The notes under the pieces are model-generated. The model had not been told where the DNA came from. It ran no database searches and saw nothing but the letters and a program-made list of their open reading frames with translations. Of a stretch of DNA of 64,000 nt, positions 1 to 9,544 are shown one piece after another. The position numbers and the translations under genes are program-made. This DNA comes from Aliiroseovarius sp. F20344 (GTDB lineage: Bacteria; Pseudomonadota; Alphaproteobacteria; Rhodobacterales; Rhodobacteraceae). Positions within the stretch are counted from its first letter, which is position 1; every line of letters starts with the position of its first letter. The DNA lies in NCBI RefSeq assembly GCF_023016155.1, contig NZ_JALKBG010000003.1:1-64000 (forward strand), given 5' to 3'.

Positions 1-29
1 AAAAGGGGCGCTCCTGCGAGCGCCCCTTT
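1..29 (-). terminator. Third terminator-like hairpin after tuf
   Basis: A perfect nine-pair stem (GGGGCGCTC and GAGCGCCCC, 5-13 and 18-26) with a four-base loop is flanked by A4 and T3, giving a bidirectional terminator shape. It could also terminate a gene lying to the left of the window. Confidence 0.55.
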
Positions 30-95
30 CTATTCATTTCTCTCTCTGGCTCTCGGCGATTTGACTTCGTAAATGCACCTGTCGCCCAAAAAGAT

Positions 96-124
96 AAGGC
101 CCTTCGTGTTGCGGGGCCTTTTTT
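96..124 (-). terminator. Second terminator-like hairpin after tuf
   Basis: AAGGCCC pairs with GGGGCCTT, with T-runs on both strands (TTTTTT on plus, TCTTTTT on minus), so it could stop transcription in either direction. It lies between the first and second copies of the repeated element. Confidence 0.5.
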
Positions 125-200
125 AGTTTGTGAGCAGGTGGGTTCTCGGCGATTTGCTTCGCAATTCACCTGCCACCCACTCAATGCGTTTCGCTGACGC

Positions 201-231
201 AAAAAAGGGCCGCCTGATGGCAGCCCTTTTC
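201..231 (-). terminator. Rho-independent terminator, probably for tuf
   Basis: On the minus strand GGGC pairs with GCCC around a short loop and is followed by TTTTTT. It is the first strong hairpin with a T-run downstream of the tuf stop codon, about 80 bases away. The A-run on the other side would also pair, so the stem may be longer than the GC core. Confidence 0.6.
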
Positions 232-310
232 TTATCTTCTGTCTCTTTGGCTCTCGGGACATTCGCGCGATTGCGCGAATACCCTGTCGCCCTAAGAACG
301 CTGGGTGTTC

Positions 311-1486
<1,176 letters not shown>

Positions 1487-1509
1487 GAGCCCTACGCCTC
1501 GTGTCTGGG

Positions 1510-1524
1510 GGGGTCACTGACCCC
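1510..1524. promoter_or_regulatory. Perfect inverted repeat in the tuf leader
   Basis: GGGGTCA-C-TGACCCC is a perfect seven-base inverted repeat with a one-base centre, 24 bases before the tuf start codon. It could be a DNA-binding site or part of an RNA stem in the 5' leader. No regulator is known to me for it. Confidence 0.35.
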
Positions 1525-1543
1525 GTGGTTCAATATCGCGGGC

Positions 1544-1572
1544 TAGCTAATGCTTTGGTGAAAGAAAATCAA
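1544..1572 (-). promoter_or_regulatory. Possible tuf promoter
   Basis: On the minus strand TTGATT (1567-1572) is followed after 17 bases by TAGCTA (1544-1549). The -35 is good and the -10 is poor, so this is only a candidate. It would give a leader of about 50 bases containing the inverted repeat at 1510-1524. Confidence 0.3.
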
Positions 1573-1668
1573 GGCTTGCATGCGCTCCAGCGCAAGGAAA
1601 ACCGCGAAACCCGGCGACCCGGATCTTAACCGCAACAAATTCATTGGATTACCCACAGATTTCAGGCT

Positions 1669-2844
1669 TCACTCTGTCGAGGGCCACGCCTTCTTTTCGG
1701 GGGTTTGCATATCCGACGTGACATTGCTTTCACCACCACAGGCGGTCTGGAGCGCGAGCCAAGAAACGTCATCTAGAATCGAGTCATATTCACGTTCCAG
1801 ATCCACAGCCGCTTTGGCGGCTGCGATGCGATCAGTCATCTGCGGATGTGATGCCAGATGAGCTACCAACCCCTCTGCGTCGCCGTGTTCCTCGTGCAGG
1901 CGTTCAAAGAACGTCCCCAAGGCAACAGGCGAGATGTTGGCCTTTTCCAATAGACCATGTGCATAGTCATCCGCTACGGTCTCGGCAGCTTGGCTATACG
2001 AGGCGTTAATCAGTTGATTGGCCAGGAACAGCGCAATGGTCCCACCGGCGAAGTCACCAAACAACAGCCCCAACACCCCAAGCGAACCGGCGGAACGCAG
2101 CGCGTCGCGGGTAGGATCCCTGTTCACAACATGGCCAATCTCATGCGCGAGCACGGCGGCAACTTCATCTGGGTTTTGCGCTTCCTCAATCAGCCCACGG
2201 AAGAAGACAATTCGTCCCCCTGGAAGTGCGAAGGCGTTGACCATGGGGTGATCCAAAATATGGACCTGCACATCATATGGAAGATCCGCATCGGGGTTCA
2301 GACTTGCGTACATGGCCTGCATCGCTTCATTGCCCGCCGGGTCATCACAGATCCTTAGTTGGTCTTCGAAGCCCGTTTCAGAAAGCGCGGTTCGTATCTG
2401 TTCGAACGTCGTATCGCCCAACGCTTTTTCACCTTCCGGCGGCAGAATTTCGGCAAGCTGTGAAGCCATAAGCGGCACGAGCAGAAAGATGATGGCCGCA
2501 ACAGACGCAACCGCCCCAGCCGCCCACAACGCCACTTTGGACAGAGGGGTGCTTTGATCGCGCTTACCCAGTGCTTTCGCATTCTGCGTGACATAGTCTT
2601 GTGTAGATTTGTCTGCCAGATATAGGCGTGTGACCGGATCGCCCTTGCGCGCCAAAACCATGACACGGCGATCCGCCTGATCACGCACTCGTCGCATATC
2701 TGACCAGCGCCAGATGGTTTCGTCGCCATCTGGCAGGCGTAGCGTCAAGCCGGTCGCATCCACGACAACCTCAACACGGGTCAGGTGGGCACGTTCCCCT
2801 TGTGCAAGATCGGCGAAATGCAAGTCAGTTGCCGTTACGTTCAT
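1669..2844 (-). CDS. M48 family metallopeptidase, membrane-anchored
   Basis: This is a zinc-dependent endopeptidase of the M48 (HtpX/Oma1-like) family. The zinc motif HEIGH is at residues 234-238 and the third ligand is probably the Glu in AAETVADDYA, near residue 288. Residues 1-100 form a domain of unknown role, followed by one strong membrane segment at about 103-125, so the protease domain (about 150-350) probably faces the periplasm. The start overlaps the stop of the DUF898 gene by four bases (ATGA), so the two are translationally coupled. The pairing of an M48 protease with a DUF898 membrane protein suggests a joint role in envelope quality control, which is inference. Confidence 0.9.
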   Translation of the reverse strand: MNVTATDLHFADLAQGERAHLTRVEVVVDATGLTLRLPDGDETIWRWSDMRRVRDQADRRVMVLARKGDPVTRLYLADKSTQDYVTQNAKALGKRDQSTPLSKVALWAAGAVASVAAIIFLLVPLMASQLAEILPPEGEKALGDTTFEQIRTALSETGFEDQLRICDDPAGNEAMQAMYASLNPDADLPYDVQVHILDHPMVNAFALPGGRIVFFRGLIEEAQNPDEVAAVLAHEIGHVVNRDPTRDALRSAGSLGVLGLLFGDFAGGTIALFLANQLINASYSQAAETVADDYAHGLLEKANISPVALGTFFERLHEEHGDAEGLVAHLASHPQMTDRIAAAKAAVDLEREYDSILDDVSWLALQTACGGESNVTSDMQTPEKKAWPSTE

Positions 2845-4016
2845 ATCGCGGCCCCCACATCCAAGGCTTCTGCAAAGCCTTCTGCCTCGGCGAATTCGTC
2901 GCGATCACGCTGTACAATTTGCGCGATGTTCTGCGTGTTCACGATTTTTGTCACTTCCGCAAAGTGCTGCGCCAAAGGCAATGTGATCCACGCTTGTGTC
3001 ATGGCACGTGTCACAACAATGAGCAGAAAGTAGACAAGTACTATCGCTGGAAGTAGTGCTGTAAATGCGCCTTCCATCACGTCGACATCAATGTTTTCCA
3101 AATCCGCGGTTCCGCCCACCAGGGCGATAAGCATAAACACGATCATGAACAGACCCGACATCACTATGTTCAACATCAAACCGCCCAGCGCGTAGATCCC
3201 AATGATCCGCCAAGGGCGTGGAGCGGCCGTAAAACGGATGTCGCCCAGTTCCTTCGTCTCAGACATGCGCTTGAAGCTCTCTGCCCGCCAATACGCCAGC
3301 CCATAGACCAACCAAGGCAGAGTAAGCAGGTACATCAGAAGCCAGCTGGGATTCTCATAAAGCGCAAGCATGACCGAGGCGACGGCGCTAAGACCAACTG
3401 CGTAATACACGTGCTTCATCGCCCCAAACAAAAGGCCCTTTGAGCCTCCCTGCACAAACCTCTGGTCCCCATAATAGGTGCGCGAAACCCGGTACTTCTC
3501 GAGCCACAAGGTGGTCAGCGGCCACAACAGACCCAAGGTGCAAATTGCAACAATCCAGTGGATGATCGCGCGCCAGCAATACCCCCATGCGCCGGGTTCC
3601 AGCCCAAAACGAATACCGCGCCAACGGGTGCGCGCCAGAATGTATCTGCGCGCACGGTATTGGGCGAAAAAGATAATCGGTGTCAGCCCCAGAAAGCTCA
3701 GGCCATATGCCGCATAGTTTGCATTGAACAGGGCAAAGCTGAAATACATCAGGATCAGGTTCACGATCCCGATGTAAAACGCCATGAAGACCACAGCGAC
3801 CAGAAAACCCAGCAGTTTTTCAAGCGGATCGCCCACATACTCCAGCGGGGCACCTCCGGGTCGAATTGCGCTCCAATAATACCGCCGCAGCCGTGTCTTG
3901 GCCCAGAAGCGATAGAAGCCAAGGGTCAGAACCGTCAGGATACTGGTGCGCAGAGCCAGCCAGAAGATCGGTCCCTTCTCGCCAGAATATGAGATGCTTA
4001 AGAAGCTAGGGGGCAA
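2841..4016 (-). CDS. DUF898 (YjgN-type) integral membrane protein
   Basis: The 391-residue product is polytopic, with about eight hydrophobic segments, and has the features of the DUF898/YjgN family: an N-terminal GEKGPIFWLALRTSILTVLTLG-type stretch, TLGFYRFWAKTRLRRY, and a second half repeating the pattern (LGLLWPLTTLWLEKYR). Its function is unknown. No ATG is available near the N terminus. An in-frame stop lies three codons before the TTG at 4016, so the start is that TTG or the ATT just before it. The TTG begins six bases after the parC stop, which suggests re-initiation by ribosomes finishing parC. It overlaps the downstream M48 gene by four bases. Confidence 0.85.
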   Translation of the reverse strand: MPPSFLSISYSGEKGPIFWLALRTSILTVLTLGFYRFWAKTRLRRYYWSAIRPGGAPLEYVGDPLEKLLGFLVAVVFMAFYIGIVNLILMYFSFALFNANYAAYGLSFLGLTPIIFFAQYRARRYILARTRWRGIRFGLEPGAWGYCWRAIIHWIVAICTLGLLWPLTTLWLEKYRVSRTYYGDQRFVQGGSKGLLFGAMKHVYYAVGLSAVASVMLALYENPSWLLMYLLTLPWLVYGLAYWRAESFKRMSETKELGDIRFTAAPRPWRIIGIYALGGLMLNIVMSGLFMIVFMLIALVGGTADLENIDVDVMEGAFTALLPAIVLVYFLLIVVTRAMTQAWITLPLAQHFAEVTKIVNTQNIAQIVQRDRDEFAEAEGFAEALDVGAAI

Positions 4017-4022
4017 ACCAAT

Positions 4023-6356
4023 TCACTCGAACTTGTTGTTGCGGGGGAACCCATGGGGTGGGGCTTTGCCGACACCAGCACGTTTCCCCAACCATGGCGA
4101 CATGTCGGGTTCGGTGCGGGTTCGATCCCCTGACGCGGGCCAAGACAAGCCTTCCTCCAGGTTGAAGGTCTTCACATCGGACAGACCACCATCCAGCTCG
4201 AGAATACCTTGCTTTCCACGGGCCGAGTTATACTTCTGCAACCGAACACCCTTGCCGCGTGTCATTTCGTTGATTTCGGACACAGGGAAGACAAGCAAGC
4301 GGCGGTTTTCCGAGATGATTGCCACGTGATCCCCGCTGACCGGAGCACAGATCTTTGCAGTTGCATCACCAACATTCAGAACCTGCTTGCCGTTCTTGGT
4401 CTGCGCCAGCACATCGTTTTCATTCACGATAAAGCCATTGCCTTCGTTCGAGGCGACCAGAACCTTTCGGTCGGGCTGGTGGATGAACAGATCAACGATT
4501 TCAGCTTCGTTCGGCAGATCGACCATCAGACGCAGGGGCTCACCCATGCCGCGCCCGCCGGGCAGATTGGCGCAGGACAGGGTGAAAAACTTGCCGTTAG
4601 AATCGAAGGCCAGCAGGCGATCGGTCGTTTCGGCGTGGAAGATGAAACGTGGGCCGTCACCATCGCGGAACTTCAGCTCGCGGCTAAGGTCGATATGGCC
4701 CGACATGGCGCGGATCCACCCCATTTGCGAGCAGACCACGGTGATCGGTTCACGTTCGATCATCGCCTCAAGCGGCACGTCTTCGACTTCACCCACTTCG
4801 GCAAACTGTGTACGACGCTGACCGCCCTCAAAGTCTTTACCAAATAGCTTTTTCGACTCGCGCAGCTGATCCGAGATCTTGCCCCATTGCAGGTCTTCGC
4901 TGTCCAGAAGATCCTCAAGCGAGGCACGTTCTTCCATCAGCTCATCCCGTTCACGCACCAGTTCCATCTCTTCAAGACGACGCAAGCTGCGCAGGCGCAT
5001 ATTCAAGATCGCGTCGGCTTGAACCTCGGACAGCTCACCCTCACCTGGGGCAGGGCTGCTATAGTCGCTTTCGTCCGTCGCACGCACGTGATCGATGCTC
5101 CAATCCTCGCGCATCAGGGCGGCTTTGGGGTCATCGTCGTAACGGATGATATCAATCACGCGATCGAGGTTCAGGAAGGCAACAATAAAGCCTTCCAGCA
5201 CTTCGAGACGGTGATCAATCTTATCCATCCGGTAACGCGAGCGACGTTGTAGGACGTCACGGCGGTGATCAAGGAAGGCGCGCAGCACTTCTTTCATCGA
5301 ACAAACCTTCGGCGTCACGCCGTCGATCAGCACGTTCATGTTCAGGCTAAACCGCGTTTCAAGGTCCGAGTTTCGGTACATCAGACCCATCAGAAGCTCG
5401 GGATCGACGTTCTTGGACTTCGGCTCAAGTACGATACGGATGTCATCGGCACTCTCATCGCGAATGTCACCCAGAATCGGAACCTTCTTGGTCTGGATCA
5501 GCTCGGCAATCTTCTCGATCAGTTTTGACTTCTGAACCTGGTACGGAATTTCGGTCACAACGATCTGCCACTGGCCGCGGCCCATATCCTCGATCTCGTA
5601 CTTACAACGCAGACGGAACGAGCCCCGGCCCGTGCGATACGCGTTGGCGATGTTTTCCTTGGGCTCGACAATCACGCCACCCGTCGGGAAGTCCGGTCCC
5701 GGCACGTAATTCAGAAGCGTGTCGTCGCGCGCGTCCGGCGTCTTGATCAAATGCAGACAGGCATCGATCAATTCCGAGATATTGTGTGGCGGAATGTTCG
5801 TCGCCATCCCCACGGCGATCCCTGACGAGCCGTTGGCCAGAAGGTTCGGAAACTCAGCCGGAAGGACCACTGGCTCGGTCAGGCGACCATCATAGTTGTC
5901 CCGGAAATCGACCGCGTTTTCGTCCAAGCCTTGCAACATGGCTTCCGCTACGAAAGTCATGCGCGCTTCCGTATAGCGGCTGGCGGCCGGGTTATCACCA
6001 TCGATGTTGCCGAAGTTTCCCTGCCCATCGACAAGCGGATAGCGTACGGCAAAGTCCTGCGCCAATCGCGCCATTGCATCATAGATCGCGGCATCCCCAT
6101 GCGGGTGGAAATCCCCCATCGTGTCGCCCGAAATCTTCGCCGACTTCAGAAATTTACCACCGGATGCCAGTTTCAAGCGGCTCATCGCATACAAGATGCG
6201 GCGGTGAACAGGCTTCAACCCATCACGCGCATCGGGAAGCGCGCGGTGCATAATTGTGGAAAGCGCATAGGTTAAATAGCGGTCGCCGATGGCACGGCGC
6301 AGTGGCTCTGCCAGTTCGCTGCCCGCTGACTCGGGATTGTCGGTTACATCATTCAT
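4023..6356 (-). CDS. parC: DNA topoisomerase IV subunit A
   Basis: ParC is the DNA-cleaving subunit of topoisomerase IV, which decatenates daughter chromosomes together with ParE (not in the window). The 777-residue protein carries the GyrA/ParC breakage-reunion domain, with DGLKPVHRRILYAM at about 45-58, the quinolone-determining region GDFHPHGDAAIYDAM at about 81-95, and the catalytic tyrosine in AASRYTEARM at about residue 128. The C-terminal beta-pinwheel region is shorter than in GyrA and lacks an obvious GyrA-box, which favours ParC. It heads an apparent parC-DUF898-M48 operon and is divergent from the SH3-domain gene at 6488. Confidence 0.95.
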   Translation of the reverse strand: MNDVTDNPESAGSELAEPLRRAIGDRYLTYALSTIMHRALPDARDGLKPVHRRILYAMSRLKLASGGKFLKSAKISGDTMGDFHPHGDAAIYDAMARLAQDFAVRYPLVDGQGNFGNIDGDNPAASRYTEARMTFVAEAMLQGLDENAVDFRDNYDGRLTEPVVLPAEFPNLLANGSSGIAVGMATNIPPHNISELIDACLHLIKTPDARDDTLLNYVPGPDFPTGGVIVEPKENIANAYRTGRGSFRLRCKYEIEDMGRGQWQIVVTEIPYQVQKSKLIEKIAELIQTKKVPILGDIRDESADDIRIVLEPKSKNVDPELLMGLMYRNSDLETRFSLNMNVLIDGVTPKVCSMKEVLRAFLDHRRDVLQRRSRYRMDKIDHRLEVLEGFIVAFLNLDRVIDIIRYDDDPKAALMREDWSIDHVRATDESDYSSPAPGEGELSEVQADAILNMRLRSLRRLEEMELVRERDELMEERASLEDLLDSEDLQWGKISDQLRESKKLFGKDFEGGQRRTQFAEVGEVEDVPLEAMIEREPITVVCSQMGWIRAMSGHIDLSRELKFRDGDGPRFIFHAETTDRLLAFDSNGKFFTLSCANLPGGRGMGEPLRLMVDLPNEAEIVDLFIHQPDRKVLVASNEGNGFIVNENDVLAQTKNGKQVLNVGDATAKICAPVSGDHVAIISENRRLLVFPVSEINEMTRGKGVRLQKYNSARGKQGILELDGGLSDVKTFNLEEGLSWPASGDRTRTEPDMSPWLGKRAGVGKAPPHGFPRNNKFE

Positions 6357-6487
6357 GGTTTTTGTGTATCCTTGAGGACGACTCGCGTAAAGCTGCCACC
6401 GCGAGTTTCCGGGGGAAATTCGAATTACATTCCCCGCGATTATTTTTGAAGCAAAGTGTTAGCTGGTGAACGATTAAGGGGGATAGT

Positions 6488-7051
6488 ATGAGTATTATTC
6501 GAATGTCATTGCTTACGGTTGGCGTCATGGGCGCTGCCATGATGCATTATGGCCGTGATGACAATCTGCCAACAGACCGCATTGGCCGTGAGCCAACCAT
6601 AAAGCAGGACACCATTGTTGCCGTGTCCGCCAAGGTTGAAGAAACGGACACTGCTGCCGTCGTTCCCGTCGTCGCTGTTTCTGCAGACATAGCCGAAAGC
6701 ACCCCCTCATTCATCGTCAAAGCAGCTGCCACTGTAGACGATGTTGCCAGCCCCGCAGCATTGGCCGAGGCTGCAGCGCGCAAGATGGCCGCCAGCGCGC
6801 CAGCCCCTTCCGACGAAGGGGAAGCGCAACCTACAAGCCTGAGCACTGATTTTCCCACCCTGTTTGTGAGCGGCACCACCGTGAACATGCGCGGTGGTCC
6901 GTCGACCCAGCATGGTGTCGTTGCCCGCTTGACCCGCGGCACTGAAGTTGTCGAAACCGGGCAAATTGACAGTGGTTGGAGCCAGATCAAAGTCGTCGAT
7001 ACCGGCGCACGCGGCTTCATCGCATCAAGATTCCTTAAACCGCAGCTTTAA
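6488..7051 (+). CDS. SH3b domain protein, exported
   Basis: The 187-residue product starts with a short hydrophobic stretch (MSIIRMSLLTVGVMGAAMM), probably a signal peptide or anchor. A low-complexity Ala/Val/Thr-rich linker follows (about 40-120). The C-terminal bacterial SH3 domain (about 128-187) has the typical VNMRGGPST, a GTEV turn, SGWSQIKV and GARGFIASRFL. Bacterial SH3 domains usually bind cell-wall or protein ligands in the periplasm; the ligand is unknown. The gene is monocistronic, divergent from parC, and followed by a strong terminator. Confidence 0.8.
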   Translation: MSIIRMSLLTVGVMGAAMMHYGRDDNLPTDRIGREPTIKQDTIVAVSAKVEETDTAAVVPVVAVSADIAESTPSFIVKAAATVDDVASPAALAEAAARKMAASAPAPSDEGEAQPTSLSTDFPTLFVSGTTVNMRGGPSTQHGVVARLTRGTEVVETGQIDSGWSQIKVVDTGARGFIASRFLKPQL

Positions 7052-7080
7052 CAAGCGCATCCCTTTCAAGAGAATCAACT

Positions 7081-7109
7081 GAGGTGTCATTCGTGGCACC
7101 TCTTTTTTT
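7081..7109 (+). terminator. Rho-independent terminator after SH3b gene
   Basis: GAGGTG(T/C)CA-type stem (GAGGTGTCAT with GTGGCACCTC) closes on a short TTC loop and is followed by seven T residues. It lies 30 bases after the stop codon of the SH3b gene. Confidence 0.85.
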
Positions 7110-7165
7110 GTTGACCAGCTCAGCCCCCTGCCCTTACCCAAATGGGCGCGAGGCAGGAGAAATAA

Positions 7166-7996
7166 ATGACCCAAAAATCCATTCTGATTACCGGATGTTC
7201 TTCCGGCATTGGCTATGATGCCGCCCACACACTTGCCAAACGCGGCTGGCGCGTTTTCGCCACCTGTCGCAAGGAAGAGGATTGCGAACGGCTGCGTGGC
7301 GAGGGGCTGGAAAGCTTTCTGCTGGACCATGCCGATGAGGCCAGCATGGAAGCCGCCATGGACGAAGTCCTGACCCGCACCGGCGGCACGTTGGACGCGC
7401 TGTTTAACAATGGTGCTTATGCGATTCCCGGCGGTGTTGAAGACCTGCCCACGGATGCCCTGCGCACGATCTTTGAATCTAACTTCTTCGGATACCACCA
7501 CATGACCCGTCTGGTTCTGCCGATCATGCGCGCGCAAGGCCATGGGCGGGTGATCCACAACTCTTCTGTGCTTGGGTTTGCGGCCATGCCGTGGCGCGGG
7601 GCTTATTCTTCGACCAAGTTTGCCTTGGAAGGGCTGATGGACACGTTGCGCCTTGAGATGCGCGATCAGCCGATTGATATCATCCTGATCGAACCCGGCC
7701 CGATCACCACCAAGATCCGCGAAAACGCGCAACCGCATTTTGAACGTTGGATCGACTGGGAAAACAGCCCGCGCCGGAACCTCTATGCCAAATTGCGCGA
7801 GCGACTTTACGATGACAGCGGAGAACTGGACACGTTCGAGTTGCCTGCTTCTGCCGTAACAAAAAAACTGATCCACGCGTTGGAACATCCAAAGCCGAAG
7901 CCACGTTATTACGTGACCACGGCGACCTATATCGCCGGGATTGGGCGACGCCTTTTGTCAACACGCATGGGGGATCGCGTCACGCCAAAGGGATAG
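7166..7996 (+). CDS. Short-chain dehydrogenase/reductase
   Basis: This is a classical SDR of 276 residues. The cofactor motif TGCSSGIG is at residues 9-16, NNG at 81-83, the catalytic serine in NSS (133-134), and YxxxK as Y147 and K151 (AYSSTKFALEG). The cofactor and substrate cannot be read from sequence with confidence. R31 and R35 after the second strand (VFATCRKEED) suggest NADP preference. The C-terminal extension resembles SDRs acting on steroids or long acyl substrates, a weak hint. AGGAG lies six to ten bases before the ATG. It has no coupled neighbour. Confidence 0.85.
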   Translation: MTQKSILITGCSSGIGYDAAHTLAKRGWRVFATCRKEEDCERLRGEGLESFLLDHADEASMEAAMDEVLTRTGGTLDALFNNGAYAIPGGVEDLPTDALRTIFESNFFGYHHMTRLVLPIMRAQGHGRVIHNSSVLGFAAMPWRGAYSSTKFALEGLMDTLRLEMRDQPIDIILIEPGPITTKIRENAQPHFERWIDWENSPRRNLYAKLRERLYDDSGELDTFELPASAVTKKLIHALEHPKPKPRYYVTTATYIAGIGRRLLSTRMGDRVTPKG

Positions 7997-8068
7997 GCGC
8001 GCTCAATTGTCCCTCGTAAAACCGGGGGAATGGGTCTATCTCAGACCCAACACGAAGTGAGAGACATT

Positions 8069-8272
8069 ATGGCAGACGATCCCCTGTTCCTTTTCATTGT
8101 GGTGGCTTGCGCTGCCGTTTTGGTCATCCTGATGCTGGGCATCGGATCTTTTGGTGTTGGTGGCAAAACTGCCCATAAATACTCGAACAAACTAATGCGC
8201 TGGCGGATTGGGGCACAGGCTGTGGCAATCGCCTTGATCTTACTATTCGTCTGGCTGCGCGGAGGAAACTGA
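8069..8272 (+). CDS. Twin-transmembrane HIG1-like small protein
   Basis: A 67-residue protein with two membrane helices (about 6-27 and 47-63) separated by a basic loop (GKTAHKYSNKLMRWRI). It matches the shape of the HIG1_N 'twin transmembrane' proteins common in Rhodobacteraceae, whose relatives associate with respiratory complexes in mitochondria; its role in bacteria is not established. I chose the ATG at 8069, after GAGAGA, over an upstream in-frame ATG at 8030. A GGGTCT/AGACCC hairpin occupies 8032-8048 just before it. The stop overlaps the start of the adenosyltransferase gene (TGATG). Confidence 0.75.
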   Translation: MADDPLFLFIVVACAAVLVILMLGIGSFGVGGKTAHKYSNKLMRWRIGAQAVAIALILLFVWLRGGN

Positions 8273-8844
8273 TGGTTGTTTTAAACAAGATTTACACGCG
8301 GACCGGCGACAAGGGCGAGACCGCTTTGGGCGATGGATCGCGCCGTCCGAAGCATGACGCGCGGGTGGATGCCTATGGGACTGTGGACGAAACCAACTCC
8401 ACGATTGGGCTGGCGCGCCTTCACTCCGAAGGGGATATGGACGCCGCTTTAGCGTGCATTCAGAACGACCTCTTTGACCTTGGCGCTGATCTTTGTCGCC
8501 CCGAAATGGCGAAAGATGCCGAGGCTGAATACCCACCGTTGCGCATGGCACAGGAACAAGTGGATCGGTTGGAAACTGAGATCGACGCGATGAACAAAGC
8601 GCTGGAACCGCTCCGCAGCTTCATCCTGCCCGGTGGATCGCCCCTTGCAGCCCACCTGCACCTGTCGCGCACTGTGTCACGGCGCGCCGAACGTCTGGCC
8701 ACAGAATTGGCCACCGTTGAAGATTTGAACCCGGTAGCGGTGAAATACCTGAACCGCCTGTCCGACTGGTGCTTTGTCGCCGCCCGCGTGGCGAATGACG
8801 GTGGCAAAGCGGATGTGCTGTGGGTACCGGGAGCGAATCGTTAG
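8272..8844 (+). CDS. PduO-type cob(I)alamin adenosyltransferase
   Basis: The enzyme transfers the 5'-deoxyadenosyl group of ATP to cob(I)alamin or cob(I)yrinate to make coenzyme B12. The 190-residue protein has the N-terminal ATP-binding signature of the PduO family, YTRTGDKGETALGDGSR (residues 8-24), then VDAYGTVDETNS, and the C-terminal helix motif SRTVSRRAER plus YLNRLSDWCFVAAR. Length is normal. It starts within the stop codon of the twin-transmembrane gene, so both are probably co-transcribed. The cofactor serves B12 mutases; ethylmalonyl-CoA mutase would be one client if the mcd assignment here is right. The corrin-ring genes lie about 36 kb away at 44055-50661. Confidence 0.93.
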   Translation: MVVLNKIYTRTGDKGETALGDGSRRPKHDARVDAYGTVDETNSTIGLARLHSEGDMDAALACIQNDLFDLGADLCRPEMAKDAEAEYPPLRMAQEQVDRLETEIDAMNKALEPLRSFILPGGSPLAAHLHLSRTVSRRAERLATELATVEDLNPVAVKYLNRLSDWCFVAARVANDGGKADVLWVPGANR

Positions 8845-9320
8845 GCGGTAGCCTTTACAGGAGCCCAAATCTCGTAAGCCATTGCCTCGAGCGTGTTTCG
8901 CTCATCATGCGGATAGCGTTCGAACACCGCGCCTTCACGCGGGACCAGCGAATTTGCGGGGATCAGTTCACTGAACACGCGGTCAAATTGCTGCGGAAGT
9001 TCCGCAACGGGTCCGAATGTGCGCAGTACCAGATAGTCGCCTTCCGACAAGGTGACATGGCAGCAACCTTCCGGCAGAGCTTCGCCCGTTGAAGGCACTT
9101 CAAGCCCGACGGCATAGTCGAATTCTCCGCCCGACGTCATCCCATAGGATACGCCGTAAAATGCCCCTTCGATCACGTTCTCGATCTCGGGCGGCTCAGT
9201 AAAGAACTGCTGCCAAAGGCCCGGGATCTGGTTACGAGTTTCCATCGAATACCGCCCCGAACGCCCTGCGATTATACGCGACGGCGCGTGAACCAATTCG
9301 ACGGTTTCGGATTGTGTCAT
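8841..9320 (-). CDS. GyrI-like effector-binding domain protein
   Basis: The 159-residue product is a stand-alone GyrI/AraC effector-binding (SOUL-like) domain. It begins with VELVHAPSRIIAGRSGRY, continues with the typical LWQQFF...IEGAFYGVSYG segment, a conserved acidic FDYAVGLEV, and ends with an EIWAPVK strand. There is no DNA-binding part, so it probably binds a small hydrophobic ligand. It is convergent with the adenosyltransferase gene and their ends overlap by four bases. Its biological role is unknown. Confidence 0.75.
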   Translation of the reverse strand: MTQSETVELVHAPSRIIAGRSGRYSMETRNQIPGLWQQFFTEPPEIENVIEGAFYGVSYGMTSGGEFDYAVGLEVPSTGEALPEGCCHVTLSEGDYLVLRTFGPVAELPQQFDRVFSELIPANSLVPREGAVFERYPHDERNTLEAMAYEIWAPVKATA

Positions 9321-9392
9321 GGCAGTTCTCCTGTGATTCTCAGTTCAGGATGCACGCCCCCTGCCGCCAAAGCAATCTGGCCACACGGCAAC

Positions 9393-9450
9393 ATTCTTGC
9401 AAAGAATCCCCCTCAAAACGAAAGAACGCGACGTCCGTGGGCTAGGACGT
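9393..9450. promoter_or_regulatory. Two inverted repeats upstream of etfBA
   Basis: ATTCTT-GCA-AAGAAT (9393-9407) is a perfect inverted repeat whose centre TTGCAAAG resembles TTTGCAAA, which I recall as the half-site of ScfR-type regulators of short-chain acyl-CoA use (PccR of Rhodobacter). ACGTCC-n8-GGACGT (9431-9450) follows. Both lie 95-150 bases before etfB in a 224-base gap. Their use as operators is inferred. Confidence 0.35.
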
Positions 9451-9544
9451 GACGATTTTACGCTGTTTTCACATGCAGCATTTCGTTAAACGTGTCGCGA
9501 GAGCATTACCGCCCCTTGTGGGCATAACTGGGAGATACACGCCA

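Noticed and set aside
1-310. tRNA-Trp or other tRNA downstream of tuf
   Set aside because: The GGGCGACAGG-starting elements cannot be folded into a cloverleaf with T-loop GTTCRANYC, so no tRNA is called.
7025-7888. Long minus-strand open frame opposite the SH3b and SDR genes
   Set aside because: It mirrors the third-position GC pattern of the SDR gene and carries no known motif.
8841-9320. AraC-type regulator
   Set aside because: Only the effector-binding (GyrI-like) domain is present; there is no helix-turn-helix part.
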